Shown: positions 1 to 6,227, counted from the stretch's first letter. The stretch: DNA of 6,868 bases from an uncultured Collinsella sp. (GCA_902470915.1 CABRIB010000096.1:1-6868); one strand, 5' to 3'. The notes: a model not told the origin generated them from the letters alone. Numbers and translations are program-made.

Positions 1-46
1 AGATAGGAGTCCGTCTCGTGGGCTCGGAGATGTGTATAAGAGACAG
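1..46 (+). other. Residual Illumina Nextera adapter with i7 index (technical)
   Basis: Not biological. Positions 1-4 (AGAT) are the end of the P7 oligo and 5-12 (AGGAGTCC) look like an 8-base index. Positions 13-27 (GTCTCGTGGGCTCGG) are the Nextera read-2 primer portion, and 28-46 (AGATGTGTATAAGAGACAG) are the 19-bp Tn5 mosaic end. Genomic sequence starts at 47. The same elements recur reverse-complemented at the other end. Any reading frame through this piece is an artefact, such as the plus-strand frame from 32 that begins MYKRQ. The index matches my memory of Nextera N705, which I could not look up. Confidence 0.98.
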
Positions 47-274
47 GGCAGACAGCGTGCGCCCGGCGGCCGCCTCGCGAAAAGCGTGCTCGAAAAAGCG
101 CGCCACGAGTTCGACCTCGTCCGGGTCGCCGCTCACGGCGATGCTATCGCCACGGGCGACCACGTGAGCGCGAACCAAGCTCTCGAGCGCGCGAAGGACG
201 CCGTCGCCGGCGCCCAAAACGCACGAGGGATCAATTCCCTCGGGAACGGTAAGTCTAATCTTCGAGGCTTCCAT
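47..274 (-). CDS. phoH: PhoH-like ATPase, N-terminal fragment (cut by contig end)
   Basis: The frame starts at the ATG at 274 and stays open for 76 codons until genomic sequence ends at 47, so the 3' part is missing. The protein begins MEASKIRLTVPEG, followed by GAGDGVLRALE, then VARGDSIAVSGDPDEVELVARFFE. This matches the N-terminal domain of PhoH/YbeZ proteins: a strand, a 'G..D..L..LE' helix, then a 'V..RG..I.VSG....V' segment. The family is a roughly 320-residue cytoplasmic P-loop ATPase linked to RNA metabolism and usually next to ybeY. The Walker motifs would lie in the missing part, so the call rests on the N-terminal pattern and context. The gene overlaps the end of mtaB by 20 bp. AGGGAGG at 278-284 is only 3 nt from this ATG; an in-frame ATG at 292 (six codons upstream) is the alternative start but has no clear ribosome binding site. 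Confidence 0.8.
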
Positions 275-1547
275 GAACCTCCCTGCGTGCATGGACCAAG
301 CCGGAATCATCGACTCCGATGATAGCAACATCGAGCAGGCACGGGGCTGTAAGTCCACAGGTATCGTCAAGACGGGCATGATGGAACGAGCCGAGCGTCA
401 GGTTGTCACCATACTCGAGCACGGCACGCTCGACCGTGCCCACGCGACGACGAGCGTCGGCAATAGCGAGCTCCTGTGCGGCGGCCCGCATACGGCGGCT
501 GCGCTCGGCCATAACCTCGGGTGGCACCTGGTCGGGCATGTCGGCAGCAAGGGTACCGGGACGCTTGCTGTAGCGGAACACGTGCATACGCGAGAAACCC
601 ACACGGCGGCACAGCGCCAGCGACTCCTCGAACTCCTCGTCCGTCTCACCAGGAAAACCGACGATGACATCGCACGAAAGGGACGCCTGGGGCAAGTTGG
701 CGCGAATCATACGCACCGTGTCCTCAAAGGCCTCGGCGCTATAGGGACGGCCCATGCGATGCAGGGTCGCCGTGCAGCCGGACTGCACGGGCAGGTGCAA
801 AAACGGGGCGATACGCTGCGGGTAGCGCGCCATAACCTTAAGCAGGCGCTCGGAGATATCCATGGGCTCGACCGAGGAAATGCGCACATGCGGAATAGAC
901 GTGCGCTCCATGATGGCCTCGAGCAGCTCATCGATTTCGACGTGCTCGTCGGTCGCGCTCTTGCCATCGTAGGCACCCAGGTTCACACCGGTCAGCACCA
1001 CCTCGGGCACGCCGGCCTCCTGGGCCTCGCGAACTTGCTCGAGCACGGACTCGACGGGCACGGAGCGCTCGGGGCCGCGCGCCTTCCACACAATGCAATA
1101 GGTGCAGCGATGGTTGCAGCCGTCCTGAATCTTCACGCCCAGGCGAGAGCGACCGAGCGCATCGACCACCTCACCATCGCTGCAGGCGGGAACACTATCG
1201 GACTCAACGCCCAGCACCTCGCAGACACGATCGGCGACATCTATCTTGGACGGCTCGGCAATCACGCGATCCGAAAGCTCCGACAGCTCCTCGGGATGCA
1301 AATTGACCACGCATCCGGTCACGAGCACATAGGGCTCGTTTGGATGGGCCAGCGCATGACGGACGGCCTTACGGGTCTTGGCCTCGGCCTCGCCCGTAAC
1401 GGCACAAGTGTTAATGACGATCAGATCGGCATCCTGGGGCTCCACAATAGCAAAGCCCAGGCGCATAAGATCGGCAGTGATACGGTCAGACTCAACCCGG
1501 TTGACACGGCAACCGAGGTTGACGACGGAAATATGGGGTGCGAGCAC
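255..1547 (-). CDS. mtaB: tRNA t6A37 methylthiotransferase MtaB (radical SAM)
   Basis: MtaB converts N6-threonylcarbamoyladenosine at position 37 of ANN-decoding tRNAs to ms2t6A in the cytoplasm, using two [4Fe-4S] clusters and S-adenosylmethionine. The 430-residue protein has the usual family length. The N-terminal methylthiotransferase domain carries its three cluster cysteines at C13 (NLGCRVN), C48 (NTCAVTGEAE) and C79 (VTGCV). The radical SAM cluster motif CNHRCTYC is at 144-151. LTGVNLGAY (185-193), SSVEP (224-228), HLPVQSG (251-257) and VGFPGET (296-302) follow. NLGCRVN and LTGVNLGAY favour MtaB over MiaB or RimO. The C-terminal 60 residues occupy the TRAM position but are weakly recognisable. 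The GTG start at 1547 is fixed by AAGGAG 5 nt upstream. The gene lies 9 bp after dnaJ and overlaps phoH by 20 bp. The segment after the SAM cysteines reads IVWKARG where family members usually have IxPYARG. Confidence 0.93.
   Translation of the reverse strand: MLAPHISVVNLGCRVNRVESDRITADLMRLGFAIVEPQDADLIVINTCAVTGEAEAKTRKAVRHALAHPNEPYVLVTGCVVNLHPEELSELSDRVIAEPSKIDVADRVCEVLGVESDSVPACSDGEVVDALGRSRLGVKIQDGCNHRCTYCIVWKARGPERSVPVESVLEQVREAQEAGVPEVVLTGVNLGAYDGKSATDEHVEIDELLEAIMERTSIPHVRISSVEPMDISERLLKVMARYPQRIAPFLHLPVQSGCTATLHRMGRPYSAEAFEDTVRMIRANLPQASLSCDVIVGFPGETDEEFEESLALCRRVGFSRMHVFRYSKRPGTLAADMPDQVPPEVMAERSRRMRAAAQELAIADARRRVGTVERAVLEYGDNLTLGSFHHARLDDTCGLTAPCLLDVAIIGVDDSGLVHARREVHGSLED
278..284 (-). 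promoter_or_regulatory. Ribosome binding site of phoH
   Basis: AGGGAGG lies inside the 3' end of mtaB, 3 nt before the ATG at 274. The sequence is strong but the spacing is unusually short. It favours the ATG at 274 over the in-frame ATG at 292, which lies upstream of it. The position implies translational coupling to mtaB. Confidence 0.55.
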
Positions 1548-1552
1548 GCGGG

Positions 1553-1558
1553 CTCCTT
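1553..1558 (-). promoter_or_regulatory. Ribosome binding site of mtaB, overlapping the dnaJ stop codon
   Basis: AAGGAG shares two bases with the TAA stop of the preceding dnaJ (1557-1559) and sits 5 nt before the GTG start. This decides the start of mtaB and suggests that ribosomes finishing dnaJ help initiate mtaB. Confidence 0.8.
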
Positions 1559-2705
1559 AATCGAGGATATCGTCGAGGGCACTCTTGATACGGTCGGTCA
1601 CCGACTTCTTACCGGAAGCGACGTCATCGCCCATCTCATCGGCAAAAGCACGGAGCAGCTCGCGCTGCTTATTGGAAAGATTGGTGGGAACGACCACGCG
1701 CAGTTGCACGATCAGGCGGCCACGCGAACCGCCACCGCCAATGCGCGGCATGCCGTAATTATTGACGCTCACGGTGTCGCCGTACTGGGCGCCGGCGGGA
1801 ACCGTCACCTTAACGACCTCGTCGGGCATAATGCCCTCGACCTCGATCTCGCAGCCGAGCGCAGCCTGCGCAATCGAGATATCGCTCACCAGGTACAGGT
1901 CGTCCCCGTTGCGCTTAAAGCGCTCATGGTCGGCAACGCGCACGTTGACAATCAGGTCGCCCGAAGGCTCGCCGCGAAGGCCGGCCTCGCCAAAGCCGCT
2001 CACGCGCAGCTGGCGACCGGTCGAAACGCCGGCGGGAATATCGATGTCGATCTTTTCGTGCGAAGGCGTGCGGCCCTGACCGTCGCAGGTCTCGCAGGGA
2101 TGGTCGATGACCGTGCCCTCGCCATGGCAGTCGGGACAAGGCGAAGAGGACTGAACCTGGCCCAGGAACGAGCGCTGGACCGTCGTGACATAGCCCGTGC
2201 CGTGGCAGCGGCTGCACTGCTTTTCCTGTGCGCCCTCGGCCCTACCGGTGCCGTTGCAATCCTCGCAGGGAGCAAGGCGGTCATAGCTGATCGTCTTTTT
2301 GCACCCGAGCGCCGCCTCCTCAAGGGTAACCGAAAGGGAGATGGCCATATCGCGGCCGCGACGACGCTCGCGGCGATTTCGGGCGCCACCGCCAGCACCG
2401 CCGCCAAAGAACGACGAGAAGAGGTCGTCCATGCCCATGCCGCCAAAGATATCGTTAATGTCGACATAGCCGGAGCCACCGGGGCCGTCCGCGGTGCCGT
2501 AACGGTCGTAGTTAGCACGCTTCTGCTCGTCGGAAAGAACGGAATAGGCCTCGTTGAGCTCTTTGAACTTGGCCTCGGCCTCGGGGTCGTCCGAAACGTC
2601 CGGGTGTACGGTACGGGCCTTCTTTAGAAACGCGCGCTTAATCGTCCGCGCATCGGCATCCTTGTCGACGCCAAGTACCTCGTAGTAATCCCTATTTTCC
2701 GACAC
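1557..2705 (-). CDS. dnaJ: Chaperone protein DnaJ (class I Hsp40)
   Basis: DnaJ is the cytoplasmic co-chaperone that delivers unfolded proteins to DnaK and stimulates its ATPase. All class I parts are present in the 382-residue protein. The J domain covers residues 6-70 with HPD at 34-36. A Gly-rich linker with IFGG and FFGGG follows (about 74-107). The zinc-binding domain has four CxxCxGxG repeats: CEDCNGTG (147), CSRCHGTG (164), CPDCHGEG (190) and CETCDGQG (204). Complete C-terminal domains I and II run to the end, including GDLIVNVRVADHERFKRNG and VKVTVPAGAQYGD. I chose the GTG at 2705 because it starts exactly at the conserved SENRDYYEVLG and has GGAAGGA 7 nt upstream. The open frame extends 22 codons further, to 2771, but that extension has no J-domain homology. 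The gene is 81 bp after the membrane DnaJ-like gene, with a candidate promoter between them, and 9 bp before mtaB. No CIRCE or HAIR operator is visible upstream. Confidence 0.95.
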   Translation of the reverse strand: MSENRDYYEVLGVDKDADARTIKRAFLKKARTVHPDVSDDPEAEAKFKELNEAYSVLSDEQKRANYDRYGTADGPGGSGYVDINDIFGGMGMDDLFSSFFGGGAGGGARNRRERRRGRDMAISLSVTLEEAALGCKKTISYDRLAPCEDCNGTGRAEGAQEKQCSRCHGTGYVTTVQRSFLGQVQSSSPCPDCHGEGTVIDHPCETCDGQGRTPSHEKIDIDIPAGVSTGRQLRVSGFGEAGLRGEPSGDLIVNVRVADHERFKRNGDDLYLVSDISIAQAALGCEIEVEGIMPDEVVKVTVPAGAQYGDTVSVNNYGMPRIGGGGSRGRLIVQLRVVVPTNLSNKQRELLRAFADEMGDDVASGKKSVTDRIKSALDDILD

Positions 2706-2712
2706 GACCGAA

Positions 2713-2719
2713 TCCTTCC
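2713..2719 (-). promoter_or_regulatory. Ribosome binding site of dnaJ
   Basis: GGAAGGA is 7 nt upstream of the GTG at 2705. It supports that start over the longer frame beginning at 2771, whose initiation codon would lie upstream of this site. Confidence 0.7.
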
Positions 2720-2726
2720 GACTTTC

Positions 2727-2755
2727 ATTATTGTCACAGTGCGTCCTATACCCAA
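2727..2755 (-). promoter_or_regulatory. Candidate sigma70-type promoter for dnaJ
   Basis: On the minus strand TTGGGT (2750-2755) and AATAAT (2727-2732) are separated by exactly 17 nt in an otherwise GC-rich gap. The -10 matches TATAAT at five of six positions and the -35 matches TTGACA at the first three. Transcription would start near 2720, giving a leader of about 15 nt that contains the ribosome binding site. The -35 overlaps a small inverted repeat, CCCA-GCT-TGGG. This is a pattern match only. If real, it would let dnaJ-mtaB-phoH be expressed apart from the upstream genes. Confidence 0.4.
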
Positions 2756-2786
2756 GCTGGGCCGGCCGCAAACAGAGGGGTTGATG

Positions 2787-3890
2787 TTATTGCATTGCGT
2801 AGGGCGAAAGCATGGCACGCTGCGAGCAGCTCGCAAACCAAACCGACACGAGCGCAAACATAAATCCGTTGGCAAAACCGTTGGCAAACTGCATCGCGCC
2901 GCGCTTCCACCACAGCAGGCTGCGGTGCAGCACGCCGTCCGAGACCACCATAAATAGGCCCATGGCAAACGGAATAAAGCACATCACGGCAAAGGCCGAG
3001 AACACGCCCGAGATGGCCGACAGCACCAAAAACGGCGCCACGATGCCCATCAGGTAAAAACCGGTACGAGCCTTACCTTCCAGGCGCTCGGCCTCAACAT
3101 GGGCGCGACCGACCAGGTCGCCGCCCGCGGCACCGTTGGTGCCAGCATGACCCATGCCGCCAATGCGGACCTCGTCGCCATCGTGCGTGCCGGCAGGAAA
3201 CTCAATCGTCTGCTCGGAGGTTACGCGAGTACGACCGCTGCCGCCGCAATCAGGGCAGGGATCGGCCACGACTTTACCGGAACCGCCGCACTCGGGGCAG
3301 ACCGACTGGAACGCACCCGCACCAAACAGGAAGGACAGGTCGACGTCGATGTGGCCGCGGCCACCGCAGCTCGGGCAGGTATGGGCATGCTCAGACGAAA
3401 CGGAGCCCGAGCCGCCGCAATGTCCGCATGTATCGAAACGCGTGTAGCGGACGGTCTTGCGGGCACCGCCCTTGGCCTCCTTGGCGTCGAGTTTGATATC
3501 GACGACCACGTTGGCGCCGTTCTCGGGATTGTAGGCAGCCTGGCCGCGACGCTGCTGGCCCCAGGCACCACCAAAGGGAAAGCCGCCCTCAAAGGGATTG
3601 CCATAGCCCGTGTTGCCGGCGTAGCCGCCACCATAGGGCGAAGCCGTAGGAGCACCGGCAAAGGGATTGCCAGAGCGCATGGCGTCGTAGCGCGCACGTT
3701 TTTGCTCATCCGAAAGCACGGCGTAGGCCTCGGAAACCTCTTTAAACTTTTCCTCGGCATCCGGCTCTTTGTTGACGTCCGGATGGAGCTTGCGGGCCTT
3801 TTGCTGGAAGGCCTTTTGAATATCACGCGAGGTGGCGTCCTTGGAGACACCCAGAATCTCGTAGTAATCTTTTTCGTTCATCGTCGCCAT
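2787..3890 (-). CDS. DnaJ-like J-domain/zinc-finger protein with C-terminal membrane anchor
   Basis: This 367-residue protein starts as a class I DnaJ and ends as a membrane protein. The J domain covers residues 7-70 with HPD at 36-38. A Gly/Phe/Pro-rich linker (73-118) contains two GNPF motifs. The zinc finger has four repeats: CGHCGGSG (155), CPSCGGRG (172), CPECGGSG (198) and CPDCGGSG (212). A stub of C-terminal domain I follows, ending near GGDLVGRAHVE (256-266). Domain II and the dimerisation region are absent. In their place are three hydrophobic stretches at about 278-300, 301-320 and 332-356. The basic loop HRSLLWWKRG lies between the second and third stretches. By the positive-inside rule the chaperone part faces the cytoplasm, so it probably recruits DnaK to the membrane. 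The start is the ATG at 3890, with GGAGG 9 nt upstream; an ATG at 3881 also precedes the J domain, and the open frame extends to 3911. The gene follows hemW by 58 bp. I do not recognise a named family with this architecture; the function is inferred. Confidence 0.88.
   Translation of the reverse strand: MATMNEKDYYEILGVSKDATSRDIQKAFQQKARKLHPDVNKEPDAEEKFKEVSEAYAVLSDEQKRARYDAMRSGNPFAGAPTASPYGGGYAGNTGYGNPFEGGFPFGGAWGQQRRGQAAYNPENGANVVVDIKLDAKEAKGGARKTVRYTRFDTCGHCGGSGSVSSEHAHTCPSCGGRGHIDVDLSFLFGAGAFQSVCPECGGSGKVVADPCPDCGGSGRTRVTSEQTIEFPAGTHDGDEVRIGGMGHAGTNGAAGGDLVGRAHVEAERLEGKARTGFYLMGIVAPFLVLSAISGVFSAFAVMCFIPFAMGLFMVVSDGVLHRSLLWWKRGAMQFANGFANGFMFALVSVWFASCSQRAMLSPYAMQ
2866..2889. repeat. Two tandem 12-bp units inside the membrane DnaJ-like gene
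   Basis: CCGTTGGCAAAA (2866-2877) is followed directly by CCGTTGGCAAAC (2878-2889), with one mismatch. On the minus strand the two copies encode the doubled FANG peptide in FANGFANGF, at the start of the third predicted membrane helix. The unit is a multiple of three, so copy-number change would preserve the frame. Confidence 0.85.
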
Positions 3891-3899
3891 GCGCGGCAA

Positions 3900-3904
3900 C
3901 CTCC
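3900..3904 (-). promoter_or_regulatory. Ribosome binding site of the membrane DnaJ-like gene
   Basis: GGAGG lies 9 nt before the ATG at 3890 and decides that start over the GTG at 3911, which is upstream of the site. The preceding 58-bp gap after hemW is locally AT-rich (AATATATA around 3918-3925), which could be a -10 element. I found no convincing -35 partner and no terminator hairpin there. Confidence 0.65.
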
Positions 3905-3948
3905 TGCTCACAGCAGCGTATATATTCCGGTAATTCTACCCGAGCGGC

Positions 3949-5181
3949 CTAAGCTAGATCCCAAAACAGCTCGAACAGAACATTTCCATCGAGCCAGCCC
4001 AGGTGTGTCGGCGCTAAATGAGCTCGAACATGGCCCGCGACGACATCTGCCGAAGCGAAGGGTCCCTCATGGACCCCGAGCGTCTCGGGCACCCAAGTGG
4101 CAAGACCCAATTCAAGCGCGCGATCACAGGCAGCTGCCAGCTCATCCGCTGGGATGACGCAAGCTGCACGAACCAACAGGTCGGACGCAACACCGCCCGT
4201 CATGCGACAAGACAGCATCAGGTCTTCAGCCGCAGCCTCACGCTGCGACAGATATTCGGCCTCAAACGCCGTCGCGTCATCGTCACGTTGCACCAGACGC
4301 ACGCGGTACGAATCGCCTCGAGAAGACACGCCGGGGAACAAACCTGCAAGACGGTCGAAATCCTCGGCGTCGAGCATGCCCGCGGCAGAGCGACCCAGGC
4401 CCAAATAGCCCTGGCCGGTCCAGTAGGTAATGTTATGGGCGCACTCATGTCCGTCGAGCGCATAGCTTGCCACCTCATAGGGGTGATAACCGACCGCACC
4501 CAGACGCTCACGCGCCACGTCCATGCATGCGGCCTGAAAATCCTCATCAGGCTCGAGCGACTCGTCGCGGCACGCCATGCGATAAAGGGGCGTCCCCTCC
4601 TCAAGCGTGAGCGGATAGACCGACACATGATGCGGAGCCGCCGCCAGCACGCCATCGAGCGTGCGCTTCCAACTCGCTGCGGTTTGCCCGGGAAGTCCGC
4701 ACATAAGGTCGCACGACACGTCAAGCCCAGCGTTCTTGACCGTCGCGATGGCGACGAGCGCCCGATCGGCATCGTGAATACGGCCGATGGCGGCAAGTTC
4801 GGTGTTATCGAGCGTTTGCACACCCAGAGAGACGCGTGTGACACCAACCTTGGCAAGCGCAGCGGCAAGCTCGGCGGTCAGCGACTCGGGATTGGCCTCG
4901 CAGGTAAACTCAACGGGGGCGCACGACGCACGAATACGCCGCGCCAGCTCCACCAGGCGCTCCCCCGCCAGCGACGGCGTACCGCCGCCAACATAGACGG
5001 TGCGGATCTGGTCAAGGGTCCCAGCTTTGCCAAAAGCATCGAGGCGCGCGAACAACTGCTCAAAATAGGCATCGAGCGCAGCGCTCAGGTCGCACGGAGC
5101 AAAACTGCTCGAGTCAAAGTCGCAATAGCGGCATTTTTGAGCGCAAAACGGCACGTGCACGTACAGCGCGGTAACGGCCAC
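3949..5181 (-). CDS. hemW: HemW-type radical SAM heme chaperone
   Basis: HemW belongs to the HemN-like radical SAM family. It is now regarded as a heme-binding protein that delivers heme to client enzymes rather than as a coproporphyrinogen oxidase, although older annotations use the oxidase name. The 410-residue protein has the cluster motif CAQKCRYCDF at 13-22 (Cx3Cx2C followed by D-F, without the extra cysteine of true HemN). It also has VGGGTPS (64-70), EANPES (95-100), SLGVQTLD (118-125), GLPGQT (162-167) and the HemW-type HNITYW (249-254). A HemN C-terminal domain follows. The length is slightly above the usual 380 or so. The start is the GTG at 5181, with GGAGG 7 nt upstream inside the end of the dihydrouridine synthase gene; only 2 bp separate the two genes. 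The substrate or client cannot be read from the sequence. Confidence 0.93.
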   Translation of the reverse strand: MAVTALYVHVPFCAQKCRYCDFDSSSFAPCDLSAALDAYFEQLFARLDAFGKAGTLDQIRTVYVGGGTPSLAGERLVELARRIRASCAPVEFTCEANPESLTAELAAALAKVGVTRVSLGVQTLDNTELAAIGRIHDADRALVAIATVKNAGLDVSCDLMCGLPGQTAASWKRTLDGVLAAAPHHVSVYPLTLEEGTPLYRMACRDESLEPDEDFQAACMDVARERLGAVGYHPYEVASYALDGHECAHNITYWTGQGYLGLGRSAAGMLDAEDFDRLAGLFPGVSSRGDSYRVRLVQRDDDATAFEAEYLSQREAAAEDLMLSCRMTGGVASDLLVRAACVIPADELAAACDRALELGLATWVPETLGVHEGPFASADVVAGHVRAHLAPTHLGWLDGNVLFELFWDLA

Positions 5182-5183
5182 CC

Positions 5184-6227
5184 TTAAGCCTCCAGCGGAT
5201 GAGGGGACACCGATTCGCCGGCGGCAAGTGCGGCCTCGCAGGCCACCACATCGCGCTCGATCTCATCGACCAGCACCATAAACTCCTCGTATGTGGAACA
5301 GCGCACCACATGGGCACGCCAAGCGGCGGCATGGGGCATGCCTTTTAAGTACCAGCTTGCGTACGTGCGGGCACGCGACATGAGCGGTAGAAGCTCGTGC
5401 GTCAGCGTTAGGTGTTCACGCAGGGCGTCCAGGCGCTCGACGGAGCTACGCGCCGGCACCGGCGTGCCATCGAGCGCAAGGGCGCGAGCATCACCGAACA
5501 CCCACGGATTGCCGTAGATGCCGCGCGCGATAAACACCGCGCTGGCACCCGAGCCTTGCAGATGCTCAGCAGCGTCCTCGGCCGAGAACACATCACCCGA
5601 ACCGATAACGGGAATCTCGACGGCGTCGGCCACCTCATCGACGACCGACCAATCGGCCTGGCCCGTATAGAGCTGCGTGGCACAGCGGCCGTGCACCGCC
5701 ACCGCAGCTGCCCCTGCCCCCTCGAGCATCTGGGCAAACGTCGCGGCATTGCGGTCTTCGGCGTAAAAGCCCTTGCGAATCTTCACGGTCACGGGAACAT
5801 GCGCCGCGCCCACCGCTGCCTCGACAATCTTCTCAGCCAGGTCGGGCGTGCGCATAAGCGCCGAGCCCTCGCCCTTGGTAACGACCTTGCGAGCCGGACA
5901 GGCCATGTTGATATCAATCAATGACAGGCGATCGCCCACGCGTTCCTCGACGGCAGCGACGGCACCCGCAAACTGATCGGGCTTGGAACCAAAGAGCTGC
6001 ACGCAGATCTGCTGTTCCTCATCGGCCGGCAACACCAGGCGCCACGTCTTGTTGCTGGCATAGGCAAGGCCCGCAACGCTCACCATCTCGCTGTAGGCAA
6101 GGTTGGCACCGCGGCGGCGACACATGATGCGATAGGCGGGGTCGGTTACGCCCGCCATGGGAGCCATAAGGAACGGCTGCTCGGCATAGGCGCCCAGCAG
6201 CCGCTTGCTGTATTCAGAAAGCGCCAT
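5184..6227 (-). CDS. dusB: tRNA dihydrouridine synthase, DusB-like
   Basis: This FMN enzyme uses NADPH to reduce specific uridines in the tRNA D-loop region to dihydrouridine. The 347-residue protein shows the family signatures in order on a TIM barrel. These are APMAGVTDPAYR (22-33), SEMVS (46-50), VQLFGS (76-81) and DINMACPARKV (105-115) with catalytic C110. VKIRKG (148-153), VHGRCATQLYTG (178-189) and PVIGSGDVFSAEDA (206-219) follow. IARGIYGNPW leads into the helical C-terminal tRNA-binding domain with SWYLKG. The pattern is closest to the bacterial DusB/Dus group, though exact subtype and target uridine cannot be fixed from sequence alone. HGRC replaces the more common HGRT. The ATG at 6227 lies 4 bp after the lepA stop and has only a weak ribosome binding site, so translation is probably coupled to lepA. 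The 3' end carries the ribosome binding site of hemW. Confidence 0.93.
   Translation of the reverse strand: MALSEYSKRLLGAYAEQPFLMAPMAGVTDPAYRIMCRRRGANLAYSEMVSVAGLAYASNKTWRLVLPADEEQQICVQLFGSKPDQFAGAVAAVEERVGDRLSLIDINMACPARKVVTKGEGSALMRTPDLAEKIVEAAVGAAHVPVTVKIRKGFYAEDRNAATFAQMLEGAGAAAVAVHGRCATQLYTGQADWSVVDEVADAVEIPVIGSGDVFSAEDAAEHLQGSGASAVFIARGIYGNPWVFGDARALALDGTPVPARSSVERLDALREHLTLTHELLPLMSRARTYASWYLKGMPHAAAWRAHVVRCSTYEEFMVLVDEIERDVVACEAALAAGESVSPHPLEA
5189..5193 (-). promoter_or_regulatory. Ribosome binding site of hemW inside the dus 3' end
   Basis: GGAGG falls within the last codons of the dihydrouridine synthase gene, 7 nt before the hemW GTG at 5181. It supports this GTG as the start and indicates coupled translation. 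Confidence 0.75.

Noticed and set aside
32..322. Plus-strand 96-residue frame at the left end
   Set aside because: Its start lies inside the adapter mosaic end (MYKRQ) and it runs opposite phoH and the end of mtaB.
273..2627. 784-codon plus-strand open frame opposite mtaB and dnaJ
   Set aside because: It mirrors two well-conserved minus-strand genes and their junction. Its composition (rich in H, R, A, G, L, with many repeats of the antisense codon pattern) shows no recognisable domain. Long antisense frames are expected from strong GC bias at codon third positions.
2706..2786. Rho-independent terminator or CIRCE operator between the two dnaJ genes
   Set aside because: The inverted repeats there (GGCCGGCC; CCCA-GCT-TGGG) are short and have no T-run after them. 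No TTAGCACTC-N9-GAGTGCTAA pattern is present.
2787..3120. Frameshift in the membrane DnaJ-like gene hiding a normal C-terminal domain
   Set aside because: The other two minus-strand frames over this stretch give no sequence resembling DnaJ domain II, and the hydrophobic tail follows a sensible topology, so the open frame is taken as real.
3949..5181. Oxygen-independent coproporphyrinogen III oxidase (HemN)
   Set aside because: The cluster motif is CxxxCxxCDF without HemN's additional cysteine, and HNITYW marks the HemW group.
3099..5187. Two long plus-strand open frames (3099-4157 and 4018-5187)
   Set aside because: They are antisense shadows of the membrane DnaJ-like gene and hemW. They overlap each other, have no ribosome binding sites I can defend and no recognisable motifs.
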